Assembly: GCA_032717465.1 (NCBI GenBank)
Contig: CM064664.1
Span: 2,660,969 to 2,724,968 of the forward strand
DNA length: 64,000 nucleotides
Source of the DNA: Coenobita brevimanus
Taxonomy: Eukaryota; Arthropoda; Malacostraca; Decapoda; Coenobitidae
Direction: 5' to 3'
Shown: in pieces, positions 45,950 to 56,510 of the stretch
Numbering within the stretch: position 1 is the stretch's first letter
How the letters are laid out: every line of letters starts with the position of its first letter
The notes under the pieces: generated by a model
Told to the model about the DNA's origin: nothing
Database searches by the model: none
The model's input: only the letters and a program-made list of their open reading frames with translations
Program-made: the position numbers and the translations under genes

Positions 45950-47340
45950 AATGTCTAGATACATCTTAGAGATGAGAGACTATATTTATCAGATCAAGTA
46001 CAAGAAGGGTGCTAAGCACACAGTACCAGATGCCCTTAGTAAACCAGTAGGAGGTATCACAGACTTGACAGAGAGTGCCTTACAACCAAGTAATGATGTT
46101 AGGTAACTGGGATTAACAGCAGAAAGGATTAGAGATGCTCAGAGAGTTGATAAGGTGTGGGGCAAAGTCATAACTTTCCTTGAAGGGGGAGACCTTCCTA
46201 AAAAGACCTCAGGCCTCAGGAAATAAGCCATTTTACCATTTTGAAATTGTAGATGACATATTGTACTTAAAGAGAGAGGAGATGGGCAAAGTCAGGTCAT
46301 GCTTGGTAGTCCCTAAGTCACTTGTAGCCATAGCATGTTCAATTGCCCATAATGACTCTCACCTAGGAGAGTGTAAGACATTGGCAAAAGCAAAGCAGTA
46401 TTTCTACTGGCCATCGTTACTGAGAGACATCCGATTATATAAACTCCTGCAAGTCATGCCAACAGTTTAAAAGACATGGAGCAGTAGTTCATCAGTGGAA
46501 GGATTTACCGCCAGTAGATGATAATGGTCAGAGGGTCTCCATAGATTTGATTGATCTGCAAGGAAGTAGAGCAGGTTACCGGTACTGTTTAACCGTCATT
46601 GAACATTTCTCTAGGTTTCTGAGGATTTATCCATTACGAAACAAAACTTCAATGGCCGTTGCCGAGGAATTCAAAAGGATATATGTCGTTTCGGTAACCC
46701 TGACTTGGCCATAACAGACAATGGAGGAGAATACTCTGGATCAGAATTCAGAGATTTTTGTTGGAGAGTTAATATCAAACACGGGCTTACTATCCCATAC
46801 CATCCTCAGGGTAACTCAGTCATAGAAAGGGCTCACCGATCATTGAAGACCGTGCTTGCTATTTTAAGTCAAGAGCATCCACACACTTAACCAAATCATA
46901 TCCAGGAAACAGAGAAGGTTTTAAATGAAGCAGTCCATACAACCTTGGGAACTTCTCCCTCCTTTGCATTCTATGGTAGACATCCAAGGAGAGAAGTATG
47001 CCAGTTAACATTACACCCAGATGAAGATGTAGATGACAGTGACAAGTTAAATGTGAAAAACTTACTTAAAGAGACCCTGAAGAGAAACACCAAGAAATAC
47101 ACCGATAAAGCTAATATGTTTAGGAAGAACACTAAGCCAGGAGTTGGAAATCTAGTGTGGGTGTATGTAGAGGAACCCTTGCCTGGAATAGCAGTTAGGC
47201 TAAATAGAAAATGGAAAGGGCCATATAAGATAATCAGTGTAGTAGATGAAGGGCGTGCTTACGAGCTGGAGAACATTTTTTGATGGTACCCTGACTGAAA
47301 GAACAGCTGGAAAGATGAAGAATTATATTGAGAGAGAGGA
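45950..47340 (+). pseudogene. Gypsy-2 RNase H tail and integrase
   Basis: It contains MRDYIYQIKYKKGAKHTVPD and ALSKP (end of RNase H). Integrase then reads HNDSHLGECKTLAKAKQYFY and SCKSCQQF (H-H-C-C zinc region, with a frame change before the Cys pair). RVSIDLIDLQGSRAGYRYCL carries the first catalytic Asp, LAITDNGGEYSGSEFRDFCW the second, and YHPQGNSVIERAHRSLKTVL the Glu. A C-terminal WVYVEEPLPG..KWKGPYKI block follows, typical of Gypsy integrases. Several stops interrupt it. Confidence 0.87.
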
Positions 47341-49635
47341 GATTTTGGGAAATTTTTTTTAGAAAAACTCCTCACTGAGGAAGAGGAAAAAGACATGTTG
47401 ACAGAGGTTAGAGCCAGGAGATCCTAAGAAGTTTGATGATTACCTGTTAGGGTAAGTGCTACTATCTTTAATATTGTAGCATGTAAGTTATTAGCCAATA
47501 GTTTTAGTGACAACAATTGGACCTCAGTAGTCAGGGAAAATGTTTCAATTAAAATTCAAGCATTGTCAGGGATGTCAGTGAGATTACATGCCATTTTTTT
47601 TGGTCAAATGAGTATTATGCAGTACCTGTGATGAGACTACTTCTTGTGGTACGAGTAGGTGTTTGTTGAATTTTGAAGTTTTTATAGAATTGATGATGAT
47701 GAGATGAAGACCTAAATGATGGGTGATGTAGAATAGTGGCATAATAGGAGAGGGCTGTAGTTCTTCACGAATGGACAATGAGGATGCTGGGATCTGACAA
47801 AGCGAGGACACCCCTGTGGGATAACTGTGTTCTACGGGTGTTTATTCCGATTCATGTACAGTGCGCCCTGTATTTTTTTTTAAATTTAGAGAAATAGTTC
47901 TTTCGATTCTGTACCGGTGCACAAATTAGTTAGGGACTTAGGATTAGGGCTTTGTGAGGGTAATATCTACCTGAAGGTCCCAACGCACAGTATTAGACTG
48001 ATTGTTGACCAGTGGTAAAGCACTTCGGACATGGGTGTTTCCTACGTAGCGGTACAAGTGTTTGGTTCAAAGACTTAGTCTGTACTTTGGTTCTCCATAG
48101 GGCTTGGGGAAGTTGATATCATCCTTTACAAACTATAGGGCTGGTCGCTTTGTGTATTTTGGGATTCTCTGGTCATATCATAGTGGAGTTCCCCAGTACA
48201 TGTCTTGCAGTACAGTACAAAGTTCTGAAGAACAAGATAAACAGACTGTGAAGTGTCTTACTCTTCGAGCATGGGAAATGTGTAACATTCCATTATAGCA
48301 GTATAGGAGAAATAGACATTCCTTTTGATGTTTGACATCTAATGTGATTGTTTTTTTAAAGTGAAGAAGGTACATTGTTAATGGCTGTGTTAATTTCTAT
48401 ATATTTTTACCTTTTGTTTTGGAGGAATTTCGGTCTTCCCCAACCCTGGAGGGGTGTAGTGACCCAGAGGGTTTATTCACTGATATTATGACCGAAATTC
48501 CTCTGAGAAAATATAGTGTAACTGTTTTCCCTGATTGCTGGTCCCAGTTTGATGTCATTAGGAAATAAGTCCAAAGTACTCATAATAATCTACTACTGAA
48601 TGGGAGAGGAGAGAATATTTTAGTTGCCCCATTTAATAAGGAGAATGGGTTTGTTTACTTTTTTAATTTAGTAATTAAAAAGATTTTCCCACCATTTGTG
48701 ATAAAATGTGATCTGACAAATTGCCAAGAGTTACTTACTAAGGAATCTGTAATTTTTCTAATACATAAACCTAATATGGAGTGTGAAAGAACCATGGCTT
48801 CTGTTGCTTTGGGACTGGGGTGACCTTGACCGGCTCTTTGTCTGGGGAGCGATAATGACTGGCTGTGTGCCCGAGACAGTTTCTTAGAATATTAGAGGTA
48901 AAGATTAATTCTCAATGGCGAAAATTAAAGTAAAATAAAGTAACGAGACAGTTGTGTATGATATATACTGTCAAAATATCATGCCAGTATCCCAAAACTA
49001 GACCAAGCTTTGTTCTTTTCACTCAGGGGTCTTTTGTGACGCAGATGGGGCACCCAGTTTTATAAGAGAACAAAGACAGAAACCCGCTTATGTAAGTTAC
49101 AGTACTTATACCCATATCAGTGAATGTATCATGACATAGAAATGTACTTAACTCTGAAGTACCTAGTTAAGGAGTATAATAAGAAATCTAATGTTCCTTT
49201 TTATCCAAAGTAAGGCCAATTTTTGGTTACACAATAAGTAATGTTAAGGATTAAACATTCCTAAGTATAATGTTGAAATTATAGGAACGGGTTCGAGTGT
49301 TCGAGTGTTGCAGATGTTTTACCGAGATTTGGGCCCCCAGAGTCTCCAGGGATGGTTTCAAGGCCATGGACAGCCTAGGAAACCAGGTCCAAGCAAGGAG
49401 GGATAAGTGAATGACTCACAGTGCTGTGATGAGTGGATGACTCATGGTGCTATATTAAGGATAAGTGGATGTTGTACTTAGTACTCAGTATATTTCTCAT
49501 TTTTATACTGTACCGTTCTAGTGTTAATAAATAATGTAAGTCTCTAATTTGAGTTTCCTTTATAATTACCTTCTCACAATGATCATGCACTGCACAATTA
49601 CCCCTTTTAATTAGCAAGAGGAATTTTAGTAGTCA
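47341..49635. other. Gene-free stretch after Gypsy-2
   Basis: No supportable coding frame. It contains a perfect 14-bp inverted repeat (48422-48435 with 48490-48503). Between the arms, CCTGGAGGGG is followed by TGTAGTGACCC, which could be a polypurine tract and LTR start. AATAAA is present near 49528. No matching second LTR was found in the window. Confidence 0.4.
48422..48503. repeat. Perfect 14-bp inverted repeat
   Basis: GAGGAATTTCGGTC (48422-48435) and GACCGAAATTCCTC (48490-48503) with a 54-nt spacer. The arms are exact reverse complements and would form a stable hairpin in DNA or RNA. Confidence 0.85.
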
Positions 49636-50640
49636 GGGCTAACCTTGGTCGAGGATTCCCTGAAGTCTGAGATAAGAGAGATTGACGAGAGGGGAATCAA
49701 GACTGAAACTTTTATACAAGAGAGAGAAGGGAGGGCCCTTTCAGTGGAACCTGGTCTGCTCTGGTTCCCATGAAAACTTTCCATAATCCCTCTGAAAGCA
49801 TTCCAAACGCACTCCTGATCATCAGTCATTTTACCCTGGAGTTCACGACTTGCTAGCATTCTTCGAACTTGTGGTCCAGTGAATATGCCAGTCGTCACCT
49901 TTGTCATGCTCTATTTTGGAAACAATGATTGGATATGCAGAAACGCATCACCATCCTTGTCGATAGCTTTCACGAAATGCCTCACAAGACCAAATTTTAT
50001 GTGTTGCGACGGTAGCAATACCTTCTCCCTGGAGATTGGTGGAGCTCCCAGAACAGAACATTGCATGAGCCTGGTGTGAGACTCTCTCTGAGAGACCAGT
50101 CTTTTCTCACGATAAGTTCTGCATCGCTCCAGCTGTCCCACAAGGATAAAAAACATGAGTACTTTGTATAACCGCCTTGCATTCCAGGTGGGAAAGAAAT
50201 CATTTTGAAATCCCCACAAACCTCCCAGTTGTGATGTGAGTACTTACTTGATCTTTGTCAGAAAAATCTTCACATTCTCATAGCTTTCATTTCCACAGGA
50301 TGTGCAGCTGGAATTGATGGGAGTTCATTGTTGTTACGCAAAAATACAGTTTTTAGGCTCTTCATGGATCTGTCTACGAAAAGTCGCCATGCAGAGGCCT
50401 TGTAATCCACTTCCATGGCTTGGGACAAACCCTTAACATAAAAACAATAACACAACGAGGATTCTTCACAAAATTTGAAGAAGGATGCAACTTGTCCTGG
50501 CGATTCCTATAACTCAACTTGGAACAGGGATCCAACAGTTTCCCTTCACTAAGAGGTGATGCCAGCAGCTCATCATTGGACTTGGTGAGTCCTACTGTAA
50601 ATCTCGGACCAAGTCATCCAGTTCTTGCTGATTGGAAAAG
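49636..50640 (-). pseudogene. Decayed invertebrate repeat-family gene (KVLLPxxHIKxGL family)
   Basis: On the minus strand, N- to C-terminal: SNDELLASPLSEGKLLDPCS (near 50585), then DYKASAWRLFVDRSMKSLKT with ELPSIPAAHPVEMK (50430-50270). GGYTKYSCFLSLWDSW and SLRESLTPGSCNVLF follow at about 50190-50060, then KVLLPSQHIKFGLVRHFVKA and IDKDGDAFLHIQSLFPK (to 49911), and TGIFTGPQVRRMLASRELQG (from 49900). I recognise this order from uncharacterised proteins present in many copies in invertebrate genomes. It is probably transposon-associated, but I cannot name its function. Frame changes every 100-200 bp show it is dead. Confidence 0.65.
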
Positions 50641-50972
50641 TTTGGTGTGTCTCCGATAAATTGTCCAACATAGCCTACGATTCATCTTCACTTTCCCCTC
50701 CGTCATCGACAATGTCCTCATGGTCAGCCATTATGTCAGCCATTACACTGGCCCATGGTAACAAGACAGGAAATAAAAAATTGCCTAGAGATAGACAAAC
50801 AAAATATTCACCATTGGAATCAATGTGGAAAACTGAATGAACAAGCTCTTTGTTACACTGTTAACAGTGTATAATTAGAAACGGCATTTGGTTCGGTTTC
50901 AACTAGATCAGTAATGAGAAATGAACACAATTAAAAGGATAAGCGGATGATTATTAATTTGTAAAAAACAGT
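50641..50972. other. Gene-free stretch
   Basis: Mixed sequence with no coding frame that I can support. It ends where the candidate LTR begins. Confidence 0.5.
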
Positions 50973-51807
50973 GTTGGTACGAAGCGAGATTTGCCAGTTA
51001 GGTAGCTGAGATCTTTCTCGACGTTTCTCGTACCGAAAGTTCCAGCATTGGTACGAGTCGGACTTGCCAGTTTGCCTGCTCTTTGTGAGCGAAGTTATTT
51101 CGTAAGTAATGCATTAACTCTTGTGCTTTTTTTCTCTATAATGTTTTATTTAAGTGATTGCTTATTAAATTATGTAGTTTAAGTTCATATGGTAAATGAT
51201 TTAGAGTGTTATGCAGTGTAAGACAGCTTTGGCATGTTTTGGTTGTCTCTGCATTAGCAACTGTTGCCCATCGAGAGTAAATACGAAGTTTCGTGAGTAA
51301 TGCAATGTTATATAAGATGGAGTAGAGTTTATTACAAGTTTAATCGGGTTTCAGGTCAGTTTGAGTGAAGTGCATTCGGTTTTGTTTCAGTCTGAGTGTA
51401 GTGCTGTTAGTGAAGTTTGTGAAGAGTTGCTGGCAAGCATTAAGTGTAATTACTGTCAGTGAAGATTATTTTCGGTACTTGTGTAAGAAGTGAAGTGTTG
51501 GCCAGCATTAAGTGTACTAACAGCAAAGTGTTGTCAAGCATTAAGTGTAACTGCAATTATAAAAGTGTGTATAGGTCCAGTGCTTGTGAGAACAGTGGAG
51601 TGATGCTGGAAAGTATTAAGTGGAATTACTTGGAAAATAAAGACAGTGAACTTTAAGGAGCCAGTGTTTATTTTTGCCTCAGCTGATCTTGTGTACTGTA
51701 CACCTAAAGGCTGACCACAGGAAGACCAACTCACTGGGCAACGTCCTTCCTGTACTGTACTACTGCTGTTGGAGCCTGTAGTAGTGTGGGGTGAGGATGT
51801 AACACTG
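50973..51807 (+). repeat. Candidate 5' LTR of a third Gypsy element (Gypsy-3)
   Basis: It starts TGTTGGTACGAAGCGAG and ends GGATGTAACA, giving TGTT...AACA ends, and is immediately followed by a tRNA-like primer site. The 5' limit is inferred from the TG start and could be wrong. It contains the word CATTAAGTG four times near its 3' half. A matching 3' LTR is not seen in the window. Confidence 0.6.
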
Positions 51808-51808
51808 G

Positions 51809-51826
51809 TGTCAGGAGTGTGGGATT
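51809..51826 (+). other. Primer-binding site of Gypsy-3
   Basis: TGGTGTCAGGAGTGTGGG follows AACA by one base. TGGTGTCAGRAGTGGG is the primer site that I remember for tRNA-Leu-primed Gypsy elements; here one extra base is present. Confidence 0.75.
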
Positions 51827-52628
51827 ATTAACCAGCCCCGTCCTGACCGATTTTCCACCACTGACTCCCCCCAATCCCCACCAATTTTGGAAAAAAAAAT
51901 TTTTGACTCAAACCTCCACTTATGGTGAGAAACATCGAAAATTCATAGAGAAATGGCTTACCTGAGGTTTAAAATACTGGATACAAGTAGCAGGACTCCT
52001 TACCTTACTGGGTTTTCTATCAGGCTGGCTCCAAAGAAAACGAGTTCTATGGGAGGGTAACTATTCCACATCACTCATAAACGGTATTTATTTATTATTT
52101 GGTACGAATTTATATGTAGTACGAGAGTTTATTGGTTTTCACACAGTAATATAGGCAATGTAAACATTGTTTCGCTCACCAAACCCATCAACATACCTGA
52201 CCATTTTTGGTGACATTGCCTGATCATCATTTCGGACTGTTTCTTCCTCTAATACTACATAAACTTTTTCCTCCACATTGTCATCGATTGGGGAATCACT
52301 CTGGCCCTGAATTTCGTACCATGGGCCGACGTCTTTACTGGCCAGGTCACTGGTAACAGGTGAATTGCCGAGACAATGGCGTGCAAGGGGGGGGGAGGTC
52401 ATGTGGGGTAAGGCATTGTCCCTGCCTGGCAACTTGTAGAGGAAGGTGTTCCGTGTACACGTACCACAAATCACGCACAAAATTTTAAAATTGTGCAAAT
52501 TAGGGACCTTGCAATTGCTGCATGTTTATACACATCAATGGGAGTCACAGTGACAAAACGTGTGGATGTATATATATATGTCAATGGGAGTTGGCAGGTT
52601 AAGGGCTGCAGTGAGTCTAACCTTCGAT
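51827..52628. other. Untranslated leader or foreign insert
   Basis: Between the primer site and gag. A 119-codon minus-strand frame (52139-52498) has no family resemblance that I recognise and may be chance. A run of G is at 52388-52396. Confidence 0.35.
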
Positions 52629-53822
52629 ATGGAAGCAGAAGGTGTGAAGACAAGATCTCGAGCTGGACAGGAGGAAGAAATTTCCCTGGCTACAGTCATG
52701 AAGCTAATGCGGGCACAGAGTGAAAAACTCCAAGCACAATTAGCGGCCCAAAGTGAAGGACAGAAAAAGCACGAAGAACAATTACAGGCACAGAAGAAAG
52801 AACTCAAAGAACAATTACAGGTAGAGAAGAAAGAAATCAAAGAACAATTGCAAGCACACAGTGAACAACTAGAGGCACAACGTGAAGTAGAAAAAGAACG
52901 ATGTGAACAACTTCAAGATGCATTACAGGAGCAACAGAGTGAAGTACAACTGAGGGTGCAAGGACACCTGGATGCATTCATGAGGGAAATGAAGGAAGAA
53001 CAGCAACAGCTTAAGGAGGAATTAAATGCCAAGCTACAGTAGCAGAAGTATGTGGTAAGCAATAATGTGATGGGGTGTAAACAGCATGTAGATGACCAGT
53101 TGAAGACAATTAGTGAGGAAATAGTGATGGAGTGCAGACAGCATGTACATAACCAGTTTTATTTTTTAAGTGACCAACTCTGGGCATAGTCTTCACAGTG
53201 TGCTTTCAAGGCCCAGTAGTCCTATGCACCGTACACCTCTACATGTCACCACTTCGGCACTAAAACCCACCGTCCATATTGAATACATGCTAGGGCTGTC
53301 TCATACAGGACTGGTGTATTGGTATTAGCGGGGTTATATTTAGGACATGTCGTCGGTTCTTCTGGTAGATCAGTAAAATCTAAATTCAAATCTTTAAACC
53401 GTTCCCTGCCCCAGGGGGATTTGAACCCTGGTCGGTTAGGACTGCACGCCAACTCTCTACCGATTGAGCATGTAGTTGACCATGTTAAGATAATTAGTGA
53501 GAAAATTGAGGCTGTAGAGAAGTATTGCACTGCTGAGCCTCAGGTTAGTGTACAGGAAGCATATGAAAGGAATGGTCAGCATATGATGAATCTTGATGGA
53601 TCTCAGGCATCTAAAGGTAGCATTACAGGGTTGAATAATCAGAATGTAGAAGTTTCAAATCCTGGCCTTAATTATGATGCCCCAGTTTGTAGGCCCGAAA
53701 CTAGTGCAGTGCATGGCTATAATGGGGATCCAATTAAGAAGAAACCTCAGGAATTTGATGGTAGAGTATCTTGGGAAGCTTACAGTGCACAGATTGAGTT
53801 ACCTGCGGAACAGAATGGTTAA
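52629..53822 (+). pseudogene. Gypsy-3 gag, interrupted by a SINE
   Basis: The ATG at 52629 opens MEAEGVKTRSRAGQEEEISL followed by a long Gln/Glu-rich coiled coil (KKHEEQLQAQKKELKEQLQV and similar) to a stop at 53040-53042. It decays through 53157. A reversed SINE occupies 53158-53471. Gag sequence resumes with VDHVKIISEKIEAVEKYCTA and reaches KKPQEFDGRVSWEAYSAQIE, the start of the Gag core in this type of element, before a stop at 53820-53822. Core, knuckle, protease and RT do not follow. Confidence 0.75.
53158..53471 (-). mobile_element. tRNA-derived SINE
   Basis: On the minus strand it starts near 53471 with TGCTCAATCGGTAGAGAG (A-box region) and has GGTTCAAATCC about 40 bp later (B box), then a non-tRNA body of about 230 bp and an A-rich tail (TTTTATTTTTTAAG as seen on the + strand, from 53158). 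The flanking words GCATGTACATAACCA and GCATGTAGTTGACCA agree at 12 of 15 positions and may be the old target duplication. The body separates it from a true tRNA gene. Confidence 0.75.
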
Positions 53823-54049
53823 GATGATAAGAAGAAGGCTGCACGAGACCCATCACTGAGGAAATGCAGGAGAACCTTGATGAATAGTGTGCGAGAAGAC
53901 AGAAGAACAGATGGCAAGGAGCATTGTAGGAATGGGAATCATAGGAAGAAATGCTGCCGTACTGTAGTGACGGGGTCAGTGTCGGATGAAGAAGACCTGA
54001 AGAGGATGCAGATTTACAACCAGTGCTGTAGTGACTGCAGCGGAGTACA

Positions 54050-54900
54050 GTGCGACTATCTTGGGAAGAAGTTTCCAGGTTAACCCCTGCGACCACGAGC
54101 TACTGGAGTCAGTGGGACCTTCTTCATTTGAACAATGGACTACTGGAGTGTCAGTGGGAGACAGCCGATGGCCTCAGCAAGTATTGGCAACTGGTAGTTC
54201 CGAAGAAGATGAGGTCTGAGATCTTGGATGAGTCCCATAACCAGATCACTAGTGGGCACCTGGGAGTGAAGAAAACTCTAAGCCGGCTGCGACGGAGGTT
54301 CTACTGGATTAACATGTGTCAGGATGCTGAAGACTGGTGTCGGGCCTGTGATGTGTGTTATGTCAAGAAAGGGCCCAAGAAATGTGGTTGCACCCCTCTC
54401 CAGGTGTACCAAGTGGGTGCACCAATGGAAAGTGTCGCGGTGGACATTGCAGGACCTTTGCCACTCACTGAGAGAGGAAACTGGTATATATGTGTCACCA
54501 TGGACTACTTCACAAAGTGGCCAGAAGCCTATGCTATCCCTGATCAAGAGGCTGCGACTGTTGCTCAGGTGTTGGTTGACCAGTTTTCTGTTGTTTAGGG
54601 ATGCCACAAGAGCTACAGTCAGACCAGGGTAGGAACTTTGAGTCTGCTGTGTTCCGTGAGTGCTGCAAGTTGTTGGGGATCAAGAAGACCAGGACGACCC
54701 CCCTAAGACCACAGTCAGATGGGATGATGGAGAAATTCAGCTTGATCCTAGGACAAGAAGTGGCCAATTATTGCATTGATGGACAAACAGAATGGGACCA
54801 GAATTTACCTGCATTGCTGATGGCATATCTGTCTGCATCCCATGAGTCTACCAGCTATACCCCTGCAAAACTGTTGTTGTGCTACGAGTAACACTTACCT
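54050..54900 (+). pseudogene. Gypsy-3 integrase, zinc and catalytic domains
   Basis: The first frame (to 54598) reads LVVPKKMRSEILDESHNQIT, GHLGVKKTLSRLRRRFYW and CRACDVC (H-H-C-C), then MESVAVDIAGPLPLTERGNW (first Asp), VTMDYFTKWPEAYAIPDQ. After a TAG at 54596-54598 the second frame gives MPQELQSDQGRNFESAVFRE (second Asp) and TTPLRPQSDGMMEKFSLILG. The last segment lies where P-x-S-x-G-x-x-E is expected and the Glu is retained. LPALLMAYLSASHESTSYTP follows. RT and most of RNase H are absent upstream. Confidence 0.85.
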
Positions 54901-54960
54901 GTCGACTTGTTAATGGGAAAACAACCTGGTGAATAGCTGCCTACAGACACCAACAGCTAT

Positions 54961-55434
54961 GTGAAGCACCTTCAGGAAAGACTAGCTGAGGTACATCATC
55001 AAGTGCGAGGAACCCTCAAGTTTTCAGGAGAGGTGATGAAGTGCAAGTATGATGTCAAGGCAAGTGAAGTGAGCTTCAAGGATGGTGACCAAGTTTGGTT
55101 ATACAATCCTCAGTATAAGAAGGGACAGTCATCGAAGCTGCAGAGCCCATGGGATGGGCCTTACATTGTGATGAACCACCTATCAGACGTAACGTATCGG
55201 ATTCGGGAAGGCAGGAAGTCTCGCCCAAAAGTGGTACATGTGAAAAATCTGTGGCAGTACCGTGGGCCAGGACAATTCAGCTGGGATGTCTGTGAGGAGG
55301 ACCAAGTAGCTGCAGTTCAAGAGGATGGTGACAGTTTCCCAAGAGAAGAAGCGAATCAAGAAGAGAACCAAGACTTTCCTGGAGGAGTGGACTGTGTGGA
55401 GGAGCAAGGATATCGTCAGATGCGGTACAGATGA
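54961..55434 (+). pseudogene. Gypsy-3 integrase C-terminal region
   Basis: 158 codons in the same frame as the preceding segment, after stops near 54890. HLQERLAEVHHQVRGTLKFS, then GDQVWLYNPQYKKGQSSKLQ and WDGPYIVMNHLSDVTYRIRE and VVHVKNLWQYRG: the DxVWL...GPY motif of Gypsy integrase C-termini. The acidic end (QEENQDFPGGVDCVEEQ) resembles other arthropod Gypsy pol ends. No 3' LTR follows visibly. Confidence 0.82.
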
Positions 55435-55923
55435 AGACCTGATAAGCCACTGAGCTATGTAAAATGAGCTGCAAGAGGAGGAATATTTGACCCAAATATA
55501 GAATATAAAGTGTAATAAATGGACAGGACAGGGTAAATCCACTTTTATTAAAGGTCGAAAGCTCATGCCTTAAATCGGTAAGTGGAATGCAACACTATAA
55601 TAATTGATGGTCATTTATGGAACCCCCTGTGCTTTTTATAAATGGTCAGCCAGCATCCCATATTACAGGACGCAGTCAACAACCATACAGGAGTGGCAAA
55701 TACGTCCCATCATCATCAGCTACTTGAAACACCATCATCAAAATTTGGGGGTCTGCATCCTACCCTTCTTTTTCAGGTTTAAGCGTACCACCTTAAGTTT
55801 ACCTTAAGTTCCTGCCAATATCTCGGGCCCTGACGTCTGTGTGGATTGGTTGTATGACTTTTGGGTTGTATACAGCAGTGTGATGACTAACTACAGTTCG
55901 AAAACCAACACTTAGGGGATTTG
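55435..55923. other. Gene-free stretch
   Basis: No LTR, no recognisable element end and no coding frame of note. It includes CCTTAAGTTTACCTTAAGTT, a short direct repeat. Confidence 0.5.
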
Positions 55924-55973
55924 ATTTTTATTGCCCGCTTTTACCAAGGCGAAGCAATAATGTTTTTGCCCGC

Positions 55974-56008
<35 letters not shown>

Positions 56009-56240
56009 CATTATATCTCATGAACAGATTGAGTTATCAATATGAAACCTTCAGGGTATCTAGAGATGGCCAAAATCTTGGACAAGATCGAAAATGGACA
56101 ATCGTGGTCAAGGTCAAGGTCACCAAAATGGCTGACAAGGTCATCTAATTTTTATTGCCCGCCTTTAGAACCATTATATCTCATGGACGGCTTGAGCAGT
56201 CAACATGAAACCTTCAGGGTTCAAGATATGACCAAAATCT
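55924..56240 (+). repeat. Imperfect tandem duplication with (TG)n
   Basis: TTTTTATTGCCCGC starts units near 55925 and 56149. Both contain ATTATATCTCATG and ATGAAACCTTCAGGGT in the same order. The first unit also carries (TG)n at 55977-56004 and a longer middle, so the units differ in length. No function is evident. Confidence 0.75.
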
Positions 56241-56245
56241 TCCAC

Positions 56246-56510
56246 TCCCGGCCCTTCCCCAGAAGTGGCGCCCCCCTGCCTCCCCAGGGAGGGGTGCCGC
56301 CTTCTGCCCCCCTCCCCCGGAAGGGGGCCGTCCCTTGGCCCCCCCTGGAGGAACGCTTTCCCCTGACACCCTCTGGGGGGCGGCGCCATCCCTTGGCCCC
56401 CTCCCCAGGGGGACCTCTCCCTCCGGCCCCCCTGGGAGGGCTTTGTCCCCCCCGGCCCCCCCAGAAGGAAGTGTCGCCGCTTGACCCCCTCTGGGGGGCA
56501 GCGCTTGTAA
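56246..56510. repeat. GC-rich array of short snap-back units
   Basis: About seven units of roughly 30-40 bp, each a C-run followed closely by a G-run (for example CCTCCCCAGGGAGG, CCTCCCCAGGGGGA, CCCCCTGGGAGGG). Most are separated by words like CCATCCCTTGGCCCC. Each unit could fold on itself. The GC content contrasts sharply with the AT-rich surroundings. The apparent 133- and 180-codon frames across it are products of the base composition. Confidence 0.75.

Larger units (their letters stand above)
38256..47340 (+). mobile_element. Decayed Gypsy LTR retrotransposon (Gypsy-2), split by LINE E
   Basis: Gag-like, protease-like, RT, RNase H and integrase pieces follow in the usual Gypsy order on the + strand (integrase after RT). 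The RT is interrupted between about 40396 and 45165 by unknown sequence and LINE E. No LTR pair is identified. A possible polypurine/LTR start is noted near 48452. Confidence 0.8.

Noticed and set aside
51430..51630. CRISPR-like spaced repeats (CATTAAGTG words)
   Set aside because: The repeats are 9-12 bp, imperfect and irregularly spaced inside an LTR of a eukaryotic element; not a CRISPR array.
52139..52498. 119-codon minus-strand frame in the Gypsy-3 leader
   Set aside because: It starts with a C-x-x-C pair but has no family pattern that I can name. It could be a chance frame or a relic; left unannotated.
53398..53471. A tRNA gene on the minus strand
   Set aside because: A and B boxes are present, but an acceptor stem is not convincing, and a 230-bp body with A-rich tail follows. 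It is better explained as a SINE head.
55434..55923. 3' LTR of Gypsy-3
   Set aside because: Nothing here matches the candidate 5' LTR words (TGTTGGTACGAAG, CATTAAGTG), so no 3' LTR is called.
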